From Berberis thunbergii (Eukaryota; Streptophyta; Magnoliopsida; Ranunculales; Berberidaceae), in contig QNQO01005876.1 of assembly GCA_003290165.1 (NCBI GenBank), forward strand, positions 282,761 to 346,760: 64,000 nt of DNA, in the 5' to 3' direction. Numbering within the stretch: position 1 is the first letter of the stretch; every line of letters begins with the position of its first letter. The notes beneath the pieces were generated by a model. It saw nothing but the letters and a program-made list of their open reading frames with translations. It was not told the origin of the DNA and ran no database searches. Made by a program: the position numbers and the translations under genes. Positions 32,976 to 47,900 of the stretch are shown here, piece after piece.

Positions 32976-35900
32976 GTTCTCAAGATAAGATGCCAACCCT
33001 TTCTATGCCTTTTCATTTTTATGCATTCTTTATGTTTGTGTAAATATTTGTGTAAATGTTTGAGTGAAATGTGTTACTTGGATTCATATCAGACTCTTTT
33101 TGTTACAATAGCTATACCCCATGTTTAGTTTGGAATGCTTGTCTACCCTTTGGTGTGATTGGTCACATTCCAAGGTGTTGTCGATACAAATCACAACACA
33201 ATTTGCCATAGAAAAGTAGAAAAAGATGATAGTTGAGATTTCATAACAATTTTCTATCCACTTTATTTACATACAGTTCTTAAATCAACATCGATATAAT
33301 GACTTCAATTAAAGATGGAAGTAGGATACATTATTAGCCAAGACTCTCATTTTAATGATTTTTTGATAAAACAAGTTCGACTTCAATAATAAAATGGAAA
33401 GCGAGTGATAGGCTGGCAATGGAGATACAATTAAAAGAAACATATAAATTACAGTTAATGATTGAATATCTTGAACCATTTAAATATGCAATGGCTAAAT
33501 GGTGCTTTTCCGAGCACTCCTCATGTTGATCCCCATTGCCAAAGCATTTTGCACTGCTAGAGACACCTGTGCAACATCTGATTTTTCTTTCCTATGGAAC
33601 ACTCTCACATTCTTCCCGCCATATTGCTGCCATGCCCGCTATCAACATCCTATCACATCCAATTTCTTGTTTTTATGATAGTTATTGCTTTCCATTGTAG
33701 AGACCATTCTAACAAGACTATGACTCCATTTAAAAAACATGTGTGAACAAATTAAAAAAGTTCCAATTAACTATCCTACAATATAGGAATTTTATAGTCG
33801 AGTATGTCTCACGATCTATGCAATTAAAACGGAAAACAAACCCTTTGCGGGGTAGGACTGCTTTACTATTAATTGGATTTAATAGGCCTATTTTTCAAAG
33901 CATATATTTTTAAATTTAATCATAGCCATAGATTACAAAAATAATAATTAATCAAAATGCTATAATTTGTAATTATATTACTTTACTAATTAATCAAATG
34001 ACCAACAACACAAGAGTATGTGTCACTCATTTATCAATTTGCTAAAACTAAGTAAAGCAATCAAATATGAACTCTTGTTCTAGAAATGCACATTTGCAAT
34101 TGGATATCCCCATCTCATCACCATCGTCTCTAAACACATCAGGCACCATATTTACAATTGAACCAACTGCTCACCAGACTCATATTTTGCTCTTCTCCAA
34201 CACCCCACTCCACCCACCCACCGATTTTTCACATATTCTCCAAAAGCTTCTCCATCAACCACTTTACCACCTGTGACACCGTTCCGAACCCAATCCCCAA
34301 CCAATCTGTGAGTCTATGACACAACCCCCACCCGAAAACACCAACCAACCCCATAAAAAGTTCTTAGATCAGAAATATGAAGAAGAAACCCAAGAAAAGT
34401 AACAAAAATAAACAAAAAAAGGAAGAAAAAAAACTATTTGTAGCAAGTGGTAGGAGGAACCCGAAGTAGATGTATAGGAAGAAGGAAAAGATGAAAAAGA
34501 GAGGGACATACCCAGAGCCAGAGATAGAGTGAAGATGCGATGCGAATGGGTCTTCTTCACCATGTTTCTTATCCTTTTGGTTTTCTTTTCTTGGATGATC
34601 GAACACTCGAATAGACACAGCGATGCGAATGGTGCTGCAATTTTGCGAATGGGATGAGATCGGGCGAGTTAGGTTTTTTTTTATAATTTATAGACTGCGA
34701 TAAATTGGTGAGTTGGATGAGCAAATTTATCGGTGACTCACCAATCTATCTGAGTTCGCGAAATCAAACCGCTAAATACCTTAATCGTTTCAGTCACACC
34801 CTGGTAATTGGTTTTTCGCTGATTTTTGGGCGATTTTCACCGCATTAATAACATAGCTCACGAAGCAGAGACCTAAATAATATATCACTATATGTGTGGA
34901 TATATCGTAAAATTGAGGTGCAATATCTAATTTTAGTGTAATGAGTACAAATAATTTTTGGAACATCTATGATGCCTGAACTGACAAAGTGATTCCACGC
35001 AAAAAATCAAGATATCACCTATAACAACTTGTGTTCTAAAAATCGGCCTAGGCGTTAGTCGGCTAGGAAACGTCCGAACTAATGGGAAGTTGGAGAGGTA
35101 CTGGAGGCAGATAATGTTCTAGAGCCTAGGACTGATTTTCAATTAATCGGATTTAATACGCTTATTTTTTCAAAGCATACATTTTTAAAATTTAATTATA
35201 GTCATAGATTACAAAAATACATAATTAATCAAAATGCTATAAATTTGTAATTATATTACTTTACTAATTAATCAAATGACCAACACCACCACAGTATATG
35301 CCACTAATCTATCAATTTGCTAAAACTAAGTAAAGCAATCAAATATGAACTCTTGTACTAGAAATGTACATTTGGAATTGAACATCCCCATCTTATCTAA
35401 ACACATCAAGCACCATATTTGCAATTGAACCAACATGTCACCACACCCATCTTTTCCAATACCCCACCCCACCCCACCTATTTTTTCATATTCTCCAAAA
35501 AATCTTTCATCAACCACTCCCCCACCTGTGACACCGCCCCGAACCCAATCTCCAACCAATCTGTGAGTCCGTGACACAACCCCCACCCCACCCGGAAACA
35601 CCAACCAACGCCATAAAAACTCTAGATCAGAAACGTGAAGAAGAAACCCAATAAAAATTCACCAAAACAAACAAAAAAAAGAAAAAGAACTGTTTGTTGC
35701 ATGTGGTAGGAGGAACCCAACTCAGATGTATAAGAAGAATGAAGAGACAAAAGAGAGAGACATACCCAGTGATGTTGATCGTTGTCGTCGCCCTCACTGT
35801 CTAGAGCTAGACAGACTTTGCCGTCCAGAGTTAGAGACAGAGTTAGAGACAGAGTGAAGATGCGATGCGGATGGGTCTTGTTCACTCTGCTTCTCTTCTT

Positions 35901-38900
35901 CTGGTTTTCTTCTCTTGGACGATCGGAAACTCGAACATACAAAGTGATGCGTATGGAGCTGTTATTTTGCGAATGCGATGAGATCTGGTGAGTTAGGTTT
36001 TATTTTATTTATTTATTTATTTTTTTAAAATTTATAGACATCGATAATCGGCGAGTTGGATGAGCAGATTTATCGGTGACTCACCGATCTATCCAAGTTC
36101 GCGAAACCAAACCGCTAAATACCCTAATCGTTTAAGTCACACCCTGATAATTGATTTTTCGCTGATTTTTGGGCGATTTTCCACTGCATTGATACAACTC
36201 ACGAAACAATTCAAGGAGACCTAATATATCACTATATGTGTGGATATACCATTTTTAAGGAGACCTAAACATTATATCATTAGTGGTAGATAAAGTTTTT
36301 AAGGATGCGTAATTGATTTTAGGAGGTTTGGGGGTATAATCATAAGTATTAAATTAGCTTTAGAACTAAAGATAGTGCATGTTATTAGCGCGTATGCACC
36401 TCAAGTGGGTTTAGACGAGGAGACTAAGAAGGGGTTTTGGGACTCTTTAGAGGAGTTAATTCATGAAATTCCCTCTTCCAATAGGGATTTCCTAGGCATG
36501 AATTTAAATGATCATATCGGTCAGGATAGAGTTGGTTATGAGAGGATTCATAGAGGTCAAGGCTTTGGGGATCGAAACACTGTGAATTTCTATTTTAGAT
36601 TTTGCTTTAGCTAAGGATTTTTAAATAGTCAACATTTTTTATAAGAAGAGGGAAAACCACTTGGTGACTTTGCGAGTGGGCGTAATAGAAGTCATTGATT
36701 ATTTTCTTGTTAGGAGACAATTTAGGTATGTGTAAAAATTGTAAGGTTACATCAGGGGAGTGTCTGAAAAACCAAAATAGGCTGTTAGTCCTTGATTTTT
36801 GTCTTAAGAGTAGGAGTCGTATTGCTAAAATACAAGTTAGACTGAGAATTAAGTGGTGGACTTTACAGGGAGATGTGTGCCAACAATTTAGAAAGAAAAT
36901 TTTGGGTGGCCAGTCGGCTTCAAAGGATTGGGAGAATCTAGAACCAAGGGATAAGACTAGTAGCACAAATCTTTTTGAGCATTTGGCGCACCGAATAAAA
37001 AGATGTGCGAAGGAAGAGTTAGAAGAGGCCAAAAGAGGAGGTGTATATGATAAGGAGACATGCTGGTGGAACGCTGATGTGCAACAAGCCATTACGGGAA
37101 AAAACATATGCTTTAAGGAGTGACAAAAAGATAGATGCCTAGAGTATTATGAGCTCTATAAGCAAGCTAAGAAGTTGAGTAGTAAAGCAATAGGGAAAGC
37201 TAAAAAGAGAGCATATGATGATCTGTATAATAAGCTAGGTACAAAGGAATGGGAGAAAGAAATTTTCAAGATAGCTAAATCTAGAGAGCGAAAGACTAGT
37301 GATTTGAGTCATGTTAAGTGTGTTAAGCATATGGATGGAGGAGTTTTAATGCAGGATAAAGCTATTTTAGATAAATGAAGGGATTACTTTTGGACCCTAC
37401 TTAATGGGACACATGTATGAGAGTTAAACTTGGAGGGGTATGCTTTACAGGAAGGGAGACATCGCATGTTCCATTGAAGAGTTAGTGCTAAAAAGTAATA
37501 TAAGCTTTGAAAAGAATGAAGACATGGAAGGCAGTTGAACCGGATGATATACTAATTGAAGTATGAAAATGTCTGGGAGAAGTTGGGATTCAATGGCTAA
37601 CTAGGTTTTTTAATAGGATTTTAAAAACTAGAAAATGCCATATTCGTGGAGGCACAACATTGTGGTACCAATTTATAAGAACAATGGGAATATTTAGAAC
37701 TGCTCGAATTATAGAGGGATAAAACTTAGGATTTTGAAAACTAGAAAATGCCATATTCGTGGAGGCACAACATTGTGGTACCAATTTATAAGAACAATGG
37801 GGATATTTAGAACTGCTCGAATTATAGAGGGATAAAACTTATGAATCATACTATAGAAGTTTAACCATTGTTTCGGAGAATCAATTTGGATTTATGTCGG
37901 GTAAGTCTACTATGGAGGCCATCTTCTTGCTCAAGCAAATTATGAAAAAATATTGAGAGGAACATAAGAGTTTGCATATGATTTTTATTGATCTGGAGAA
38001 AGCCTACTATAGGGTCCCCAGGGAGTTAATTTCGTGGGTGCTTGGAAGGAGGAAAGTGTTTCAATGTTATGTTTGATATCATTAAAGATATCTATGAAGA
38101 GACTGTAACTAGTGTTGCTCAGTAGATGGGATGTCTAGTGAATTCCCAATTCAGTAGGACTACTTTAAGGGTCGGCCTTAAGTTCATACCTCTTTGCTTT
38201 GGTTATGGATGAGTTGACAAAACATCTGAGAGAAGATGTAGCTTGTTGCATGTTATTTGTAGATGATAGTCTTAATTGATGACACTAGCGAAACTTTAGA
38301 TCGAAAATTAGACAGGTGGGGAGAGGCTTTAGAGAGTAGTAGGGGTTTTAGAATTAGTCGTTCGAAGATAGAATATCTAATATACAACTGTGGTTGCGAA
38401 TCACGAGAGAGGAGTAATGCAATTGAGGTCGAAGGCGTGGAAATCCAGAGTGTGAGACTTTTCGATATCTAGGATTTATAATTCAAAAGAATGGGGCTAT
38501 TGGAGAAGATGTAAACCGTAGGATTAAAGTCGATTGGACAAAATGGAAAATGACGTCAAGAGTATTATGCGATAGAAGGACCCCTGCAAGGTTAAAAGGA
38601 AAATGCTATAAGACAATTGTTCGAACGACCATATGCTATACGGTTCAGAATGTTGGGCTAATATGGGACAACTTACGCATAGAATGGCGGTAGCAGAAAT
38701 GCGTATGTTAAGATGGATGTGTGATAAAATCCGTAAGGATAAAATTAGGAATGGAAAAAATATGAGATACTTGGGTGTAGCACACATAGAGGACAAAATT
38801 AGAGAAATGCATTAAACGTGGTTTGGTCACGTGCGGAGGTGATCAAACATGATGGCAATTATAAAATCTTTAGATTAGCAAGTTAATGAAGGGCGTAGAC

Positions 38901-41900
38901 GGAGGGGACGAACGTTGAAAACTTGGACAAAAGCGGTGAAGGAAGACATCCTTGAGCTTGGATTAGGCGAGGATATGTGGGAAGGCTGCATAACTTGGAG
39001 AATCAAAATCCGTGTGGTCGACCCCCGAAAGTATCGGGAATGAGCTTTGATGATGATGATGTGTGGATTTACTGTAAAATTCAGGTGTAATATCTAACTT
39101 GTGTAACGAGAACAAATGATTCTTGGAACACCTATGATGCTTGAACTAATGAAGTGATTCCACGCAATAAAGTAAGATATCACCTATAACAACTTGTGTT
39201 CTAAAAATCGGCCTAGTTGGCTACCTATGCGCTAGTCGGCTAGGAAACGCCCGGACTAATGGGTAGTTGGAGAAAATAATCGGCCAGGGGCCTAGGCGGT
39301 GACTGGGCTTGGGCAGGTTTTTGAATATTTTTATTTTATTTATAGTTAAAAAAATTAAGAAGTTGACCCCTTGGAAATGGTTGGAGAGATATCAAAGGCA
39401 AATAATGTTCTAGAGCCTAGGAGAAGTTTTAGAAATGTTGCAGTAAGAGAACTTCATGAAGAAAATTTTGTATCGGATGAGGACAAGGGAGTAGGGGAGG
39501 AGGATGTTGAGTTTGAGTATGATATGAAGAGGATTTTGTATCGGACGAGGACAAGATTTTTTTTCCTCTGTGGAACTCTATGTTATACTATTATGAATTT
39601 ATGCTTAAATTTTTTTCAAGTAATTTTTTGCAATGGACTCAATGCTATTAAGCTATTATGCTTGGAGAAGAATGAGAAGAAGAAGAGGATGTTGGGTTTG
39701 TGTTACTCATTAATTTATATGCTATTATGCTTAATTTTTCATGTTTATACATTTTACATATTTATCTTGGCATTGAATTGGAAATAATTTATGTGCTATT
39801 ATGCTTAACTTTTATAATTATAAATAATAATCATTGTAGTTAAGGTGTTGAGATGGAGGCAAGGTAGACGGTCTTGAAAACGCCTGAAGCGTGAGGCGGT
39901 AAGCGAGGCAGACGCCTCACTTCATTGAGGTGGTCGTAATATTAAATTTTTTTTATAATAAATTTAAACATTTAGCATAGTAATATACATCATCATTTTT
40001 ATAAGTATCATAAGTAAATATGTATAAAAAATGACACAACTTCCTAGAACCGAAATGGAAATATAATAAAGTTGCATAGCATAACGAAAATATGCACCAA
40101 ATAAGTGTCAAGTAACATGCAAACATCCACTAAATCATTAAAAATCAATAATCTTGAAAGAATAGAAACTTGAGAATATTGAGCATTTGTTAGAAGAAAT
40201 TGTTAGAATGGTTGATAAAAATCCACAAATATGATCACTATTGGTATTCCGAAAGCATAAAATCATTGAACTATGCTATGAAAAATCAAGATTGATGTTT
40301 ATCAAAACATGATATGTTTTCTCCAAAAAACTTTAAAAAAAGTGTTATTTATCAAAACTTAAAAATGTTTTATCTTTTTTGTTTGTTATTTCGAAATACC
40401 TAATTTGAAGGCAAGGAGGAGATGAAGACTCTGAGTCTTTGATGGCAGCAACAAGGAAGAGTAACAAGTATTACACTAAGAAACATAAAACTCTATTATA
40501 GAGTGGGTTGCAAATGGGATGGCTGCAACCCATTTTGGGTTGAGACGGTGCGAGGCGGACGCTTCATTTCACGTAACTGATTGCCTCATTTTGAGGTGGA
40601 ACTATGTGAAAACGCCTTGAGGCGCGCCTTGATTACACTAATAATAATACAAAAAAGCCTAGGCCTCTTGGTGCTAGTCCCCTGCATCCCGCCTAGCTAT
40701 TTTTAGAACTTTGATAACAACAGAGGAAAGGTCTCATTCCCACATGAGTCAATCCCTCACATCGTCTTCCTTTGCTTAAACATTTGGTCCTCTATTTGCA
40801 TTGACTTTGAATGGGATACTCGAGCAGGAAGCGACCTGAATCAGTGGTTTTGGGACAGATTGGTGATATTTTTATTTGGTACATTGATGCGGGCTTTATT
40901 AACCTAAATAAATAGGCTAATTTGGCCTACTTGTTATAATTGCAAGTGCACGGTGTCTAACTGGTAGACAACGGCAAGTACGGGTCGATCCCACGAGGAA
41001 AGTGGATGCAATTGAATTTAATAATTTAATTAAACTAATTTGGAGGAAAATGGGGCTACAATATTTTTAAAACTAAACTAAAAATAAATTAAAAATTAGA
41101 AAAATAAAATAAAAGGAAAAAATGGATGAGATGGATTTTGTGGGCTTGGACTCACCAATGAGTTAGCAAAAATATTTAAATCTAAATTACTGAAATTATA
41201 AACGAGAAGCTTTAGGGATAAGAATCCCTTTCTTACACCGAATATGTGATCATTAAAATCCAATTATAATCATATTAAGTTTTTGACAAACATTAACAAT
41301 TTATTTCAAACAAATAAACTCTTACCAAGCATTAAGTGTCTTTTTAGGACACTTAATCAAAGTTTAAGCTTAATAATTTTTAGGACATGCTTTGAATATT
41401 GATAAAATGTTAATCTAACTACCAAACATATCAATTTTTAATCGAACATGAAAGGTGAAAGCAAATTATCAATTTTCAGAAATAAATTGTTTATCAACAA
41501 TTAAGCATTTAAATCAGTAAAATAAATTAAAATGAATTATGCAACCCCTTTGATTTGTCGCAAACTCAATGTGATGGTACTCAGCAGATCAATAGGTGGT
41601 CCGAACACAAATCTCGAGAAAATGTTCCCAAAACAATATGTGGCTGCTCAAAGAGAATTCGGGGGTGTGAATAGCCAAAAATCAGTTTGACTTAGTCTCC
41701 CGCCACTTGAATAGTGCCCTTCGTCTCCAGTGAGCAGTGCTGCTCGCGGTGCTGCGTTTCTGCTCCTCGTGAGCTTTCTCGTCCTCAAACATGCCCCGAA
41801 ACCTGCAAAAGAGAGAGGGATGGAAAATCAGTGAGAGACAGTAAGGACGCCGAGACGAAAAGAGGACAGAGAGGAGAGGAGCAGGGTCTGTCTGGCTCTG

Positions 41901-44900
41901 TGGCGAGGCGGAACAGAGTCGCGGTGATGATCGCGAGGTCTGTTTCGCGGCGGCGGTGGTTGTGTTTCTTGTGACAATGAGAACAGGGGCTGATGGCGGT
42001 GGAGTGGTGTGCGAAGCTCGGTGGCGAGATGAAGGTCTGACACGAAACAGGGTTGTCATGCCCTTGTTTCGTGGTGGTGGCGGTGCTCGCACGATGGTGG
42101 TGGCGGTTGTGCTGTTCGGAGGTGGCTCTGGTGGCGGAGATGGCGGAGTGATCTGGACAGAGAGGGAGTGAGAGATGGATAGGTGGTGATGGGTGTGATG
42201 AAAATCACTTTGTGAGGAAGAGGGTTTGATTTTGGCTATTGATGCTTGATTCCCTTCTCTTCCTCCTCCCATTTTCTTACCATTTTCTCTTGTATTTATA
42301 GAGAATGGGCACAATGAATAGTGATAAGATAAATGGATGATTCATGGAGTGAATTAAGGTATAATTGAGAGAATATTCTTTGAGTAGGATTGGGCTTGGC
42401 ATTGGGTTAGGGTTTGGGTTTATGGGTTTAAGTTATGGACTTGGTTTTGGGTTTAGGGTTTAGATATGTGACCCTCTACTTTTTACCACCGCTAGAATCG
42501 ACCAATTGTCAATCCTTAAATTGTCGCTTTAATACGATTTCATCGTTCGCGCTCAAATTTCCACAAAGACATGAAAACGAAATAATTACTATAAAATATA
42601 ATAATCGAAACACTAACATATATAAATTAAAGGATATATTATGTAATAATTATGTGATATCAAATACTCCCAAATTTATATTTTGCTAGTCCTCGAGCAA
42701 AACAATAAAAATAAAATTCTAACTCACTTTCGCAGGAATCATTGGTTGCATTTACCTTAAACGTGCAACAAGACTTTGAACCCCTAGATTACCTCTAGTG
42801 GACGAGTTATAGTCTCGTGAGGGTTTCCATAAATGTTACTCACAAATATTACTGACTCAACAACACTTGGTCAAACAATGTTCATTTTAAAACTTCAAAA
42901 AATGCAAGAAACCAACAGTGTCATTTTAGTGTATCAACAAATTTTCAAATAATTTAATATTCTCCAAAGATTAGAAAAAATTCACAATCATCCTCAACTC
43001 AATGTGTGTGTGTGGATAGCACTATCAACATAACTTTTCAATTCAAAGTAAAACAATGACTAAATCTCCTGTAGAAAGTTTGTTTTGACTTCAAACCTCT
43101 CATGTCACTCACAATAAAACACTCAGAGATTTGGTATTTCACTCAGTTTATATGTGAGGAAAGAGTAAATAATGGAAAACAACCATCTCATATATAGTAT
43201 TATGAAGAACAGACTTTTCAAGAATGGAATGAACATGATCTCATGGACAGGATATCAATTACTTTTGGGAATGTTGAATCAAACACCATAGGTCTTGGTT
43301 ATTAAATCTCCACATCTACGGAATCAATCTTTACCTAAGATCAACTAGGACTTTGTTGGGTTATAATGGGGCTTGGGTAATGGTTAATAAGGAACGTCAA
43401 AGGATTCTAACAAAAATTTCTAGGAATGTATATACCCATTCAACGAATAATTAGGGCTGTCAAGAATAAACCGATGTTGCGCACCATCAATTTTTCTTCA
43501 TTCTCACATCTTTATCCTCATTGAAGAATCAATTTTTTATTTTTTATTTTTTTATTATTTTTTTTTATTTTTTTCTCATAGAGGATTTATGAAATATCTC
43601 ATAATTTGCTCTTTAATGCCCTTTTGACACCAAGTATATCCATCCATACACATTATCAGAAAAGTTGGTTAAAGGTTAATGGGTTAACAAATAAAAATTA
43701 TTCTAAGGCTCAAAAGGTTACAAAAAGGTTAATGTTATGGATAAGTTAAAAGGCTAGTTAATGGTCTAAAGAAAAAAATGTCTAGATCATTTCTTAAGTT
43801 CGGGTCAGTATTATGACATCTCAATTGAATAAGCCAAGAAGTTCAAGTGTAATAATTCAATTTTGATGTCATTCCCAAAGCAATTGATCAGAAAAATGAC
43901 AATAATGAGATCATCAACGAGCTAATACGGACTCAAGAAAAATCAGATCTTATGTATAACCCTCAGAAAAATAGAAATGTTCAAAACTTTCAATGTTAAC
44001 TCTCCGCTATTATTCTATGGTTTTCTAGCATATATTTCACTTATCAACTTCAAGTTATACTAACATGGTTCATGGTGCAAGATAATCGAGTTGAAAAATC
44101 TCATGAACTAGATCTAACTTAAGGATCATCTACACTTTCAGTCTTTATCAATATACCAATATGTCAAGTTGGCTTGCATTTTCTTAAGCATAAAACATTT
44201 AAAATCCATTTTCATAATCGCAAAAGACCAAGTTTTCATAACAATTTTTTTTTTTTAAGAATAAGAAAAGAAGATAACATTACGAAAAAAACAAAAAAAT
44301 TCACCGACTCATGAACCCTACTCCCAAACCTAATCCAAACATTGTCCTCAATGTTTAACAAAATAATTTTGACAAATGAATGAAATAAGTACATGAGAGG
44401 AGGTTAGAACAGTATCATCGCGGTGAAGATTTTACCAATTTTCACAAGTAATCCACCGATGAGAGCTTAGAGACAAAAGAATTGTAGATTAGTTAATAGA
44501 GATAGATAAAATACACACTCAACCTGCATTATTTACAACAAAAGTTGGGCTGCCTCCCAGTAGCGCTTGGTTTAACGTTATCAGCCCCAACAAATATTCT
44601 TCCTAAAAAAGGGTGTATCGAAAAGTGTGGAGGAAGAACATGACAAACACTTAGTCCATGGTCGGATATCAACAACTTGAATAGTTGAGGATCAATCCAC
44701 TCAAAAATAGCAACCACATGCAACACAAGATATACTAGCACCTCTCAAAAGTTGCAAGGACACCATCTAAAATCATATAGGAATTGTAAAGAAGCTTGCA
44801 TTCCTTGGAAGTCAGTAGGGATCTTAAACATGAATGGGTCGCAAGTAGTGCTATGCAACAAATGATCCTCCCTTACTCCTAAAATGGAACATCCCAAGTC

Positions 44901-47900
44901 TGGTTCCAAATTAGAAGATTGGATAATTTTCACAACAAGATGGTGAAAATTGAAATCCTCACTCAGGAACATGGGATCCACATAATTAGCCCTGGTCAAT
45001 GAAAATGTGATGCAAGTAGATGTAACTATAGATATATCAGGTGGTACAGGCTCATCACATGAATCACACAAAAATGTTGGGCTGGATAGCTCAACAACAC
45101 CCTCAACCCTAGAGTTGACACTACTTATGGATTGCACTCTCTTACTAGATATCTCTCCCGATTTTTTTGGGACAACCTGTTTTAAATTCAATATAGATGA
45201 AATAATAACAGACAAAGTATCATCAGTACCTGAAAACGCATACCTGAGGGTGTCAGGTAATTGTTTAAGGTCAAGCTCATGTGGCTCAACTGATGAGACT
45301 AGTTTTGACTCACTGAGTGGAAGAGGCTCCACTTTAGATTTCCATTTATAACTAGGATCCACAATGGGGACTGAGTTAAGTAAATCATTGACTTCCCTAA
45401 TGGAATTATCAACATCAAAGTCTAAACTAAAATGAGTCAAACAAGCCTCTAAATGGTCATGTTTATCATGAAAACAGTCAAGGGGAGACTCTAAAGAATG
45501 TTCACAGTTTGATTCTATGCATGAGGCATATGTCTAATGAGTCAACATGGGATGGAGATGTCTGTAGTGTCTTAGAATCTTTAGGTTCATCAATAAATGA
45601 GGCTTTATCAGCCTTCTTATGAGAGGAGAATGCAACCTGTGTAACATTGGGTGAGGATATAATAACACTTATGTCAGGCATTCCTACCTGATTGTCAACC
45701 AGTTATCCACTCCTAAGGGTAGTAATGGATTCTTCACTGTCTGGCTCAGATGTGCCACTAATTTCAAATTGACCATTTGGGTTGGAAATAGGTTGGCTAG
45801 GGAATTTTTCTGACTCTATCTCAGGAAGTGACTCAGCTATCTGATTCACAGTCATCTCAAGTTTCCGGATAGCTTGAGAGTTTTGTTGATAAATAACTGT
45901 CAATTCTATGATATCCTGAGAAGTTTTCTCCAACATATCTCCAATTCGCTGCATAACACGAGTTAAGGCGTCCTCTAAACTAGATGTGTAAGGAGGAACA
46001 ACTCGATTAGGTTGAGGCTCACTAGTAGGAATGGAAACTTGAGGAGTGTCTAGAGGGCCTTCATGGTATTGACCATGAGCCCATGAGAAGTCAGGATGAT
46101 AGGCTAAACCTGGGTTGTAATAATCTAAATATGGATAATAATCAGGTCGTCGCATGACATTAAATGCATTGACTTGCTCAGGAAACCAAAATGGATAATC
46201 CCTTGAGTTCAATTTTTTTTTTAAATCACTAACTCTAAAAATATACACAGACTTATACGCAATCCACAACCAATAAATGCACAAGAAACATGCCTCCCTA
46301 AGCAATCAATGTTTTGGAAGACAATTATTTCTTATGTAATCTTTATGACAGAGCAATGGGTGCTATAAGTTGATCCTAAGAGTGTACATTTTACACCGCA
46401 AAGTTCAAAATCAGTAGGCTAGAGTTTTGTTTTAAAGAAACCAGATTATTGCATAAGAGAAGGAGGTCACAATGGTCCAATTAAGTACTTCCTTGTGCTA
46501 CCGCTTTGTAAGCCAATAGATGTGAGAACGATGTGATGTTAAATGTACACTTGAGGCTTGTGTTCCTAACCCATAACTGTTAGTTACACTAATTCTTCAT
46601 GTGGATCGTAACTTATGACTTGGCGTACCGGGTAAATTATCCTTGTGGCAGTGGCCTCTTGGAGTTCATTGAATGATTAAACCCATCGTCACTTTTAGCT
46701 TTGGTCAACACAAAAATTATTGGATTCACCTTGGTTTTGGTTGTCCTATGAACACCGTACCTAAAAGATAGCATTATCTAACTTGCTAACTGATTTTAAT
46801 TATGTTTGGCCATTGGTTCCACACAGTTGAAGTGATGAGGTGGGGATATCAAGTCCCACCAGTTTCTATTTAGAAGCTGGGTCTGCTTATTATGAATTAC
46901 TAAAGTTTAACATCCACAATTACATAATTTAAACAACCAATACACAATTGCAAACAATTACATAAAGCACTCAGTCGCTAATACATTGCGTGAGTTAAAA
47001 ATACTTACAATCTGCGCATTCCGTTCTGCACAAAAAGTTAGCACAATTTTAAAAAATGTCCGACTTCTATTTATCCGTTTCAATCAGCACACAAGTATAT
47101 GCAATCAATTTACTGGTCTTGGTTTTAGAAGTCGGATTTCTAAATCATAAAAAAAATTATTGGGTAACAATTAAAATTGTTTCCATATAATTTCTTTTGA
47201 CAGAAAATTTTGGGGTGTTTTTTTGTGATTAAACAAAATGAAAAACAGTAGAGTTCTCAAAAATTATTACACCACACACTCGTAAAACGAGGTGAAAATA
47301 AAATTAAAACTCACAAAATAAAAAAATAAAAATTTGTTCGATGTTTTGCAGGATCGTCCAATTTTCTCGAGAAGCGTGTATTCTGCAAAATCAAACAAAT
47401 AAAACGAAATGAGTGTAAAAAGAACTAAGCAAAATAAAAATAAAATTTTTGTTTGTTTTTTTATTAAAATTTTTTTTATTAGTGAAAATAAATCTTAAAT
47501 TCAATTACACTGCTACCTTCCCCGGCAACGACGCCAAAAACTTGATGCGGGCTTTATTAACCTAAATAAATAGGCTAATGTTGCCCACTTGTAATAACCA
47601 GTGTTATATGAATCGTTCCAAATCCGAATCAAATCGTCGATTTGACTCGAATCGGTACACCATCGATTTGAATCACAGATTAAATCGTGATTCTCCCAAA
47701 TTGGAGCAAATTGCCCCCGATTTAAGGAGTAAATCGCCAAATCGCGATTGTTACAAATCGTCCGAGTGTTGTTGAAGATGAATACATACAAAAAAATCAA
47801 GAAAATATGGGGAAGAACTGAGAAAGAGGGAAAAAACAGAAACAAACAGGAAAAAGAACTAGAATCTGAGAAAGAAAATCAGATACATACCTTCGATCCG

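Noticed and set aside
34067..34618. Short open frames in the intron 1 tandem duplication
   Set aside because: Not preserved between the two duplicated units.
39842..40645. Second, nested hAT with a defined TSD
   Set aside because: Inverted GAGGCG-rich ends are visible but no convincing 8-bp duplication was found, so it is only mentioned within the enclosing element.
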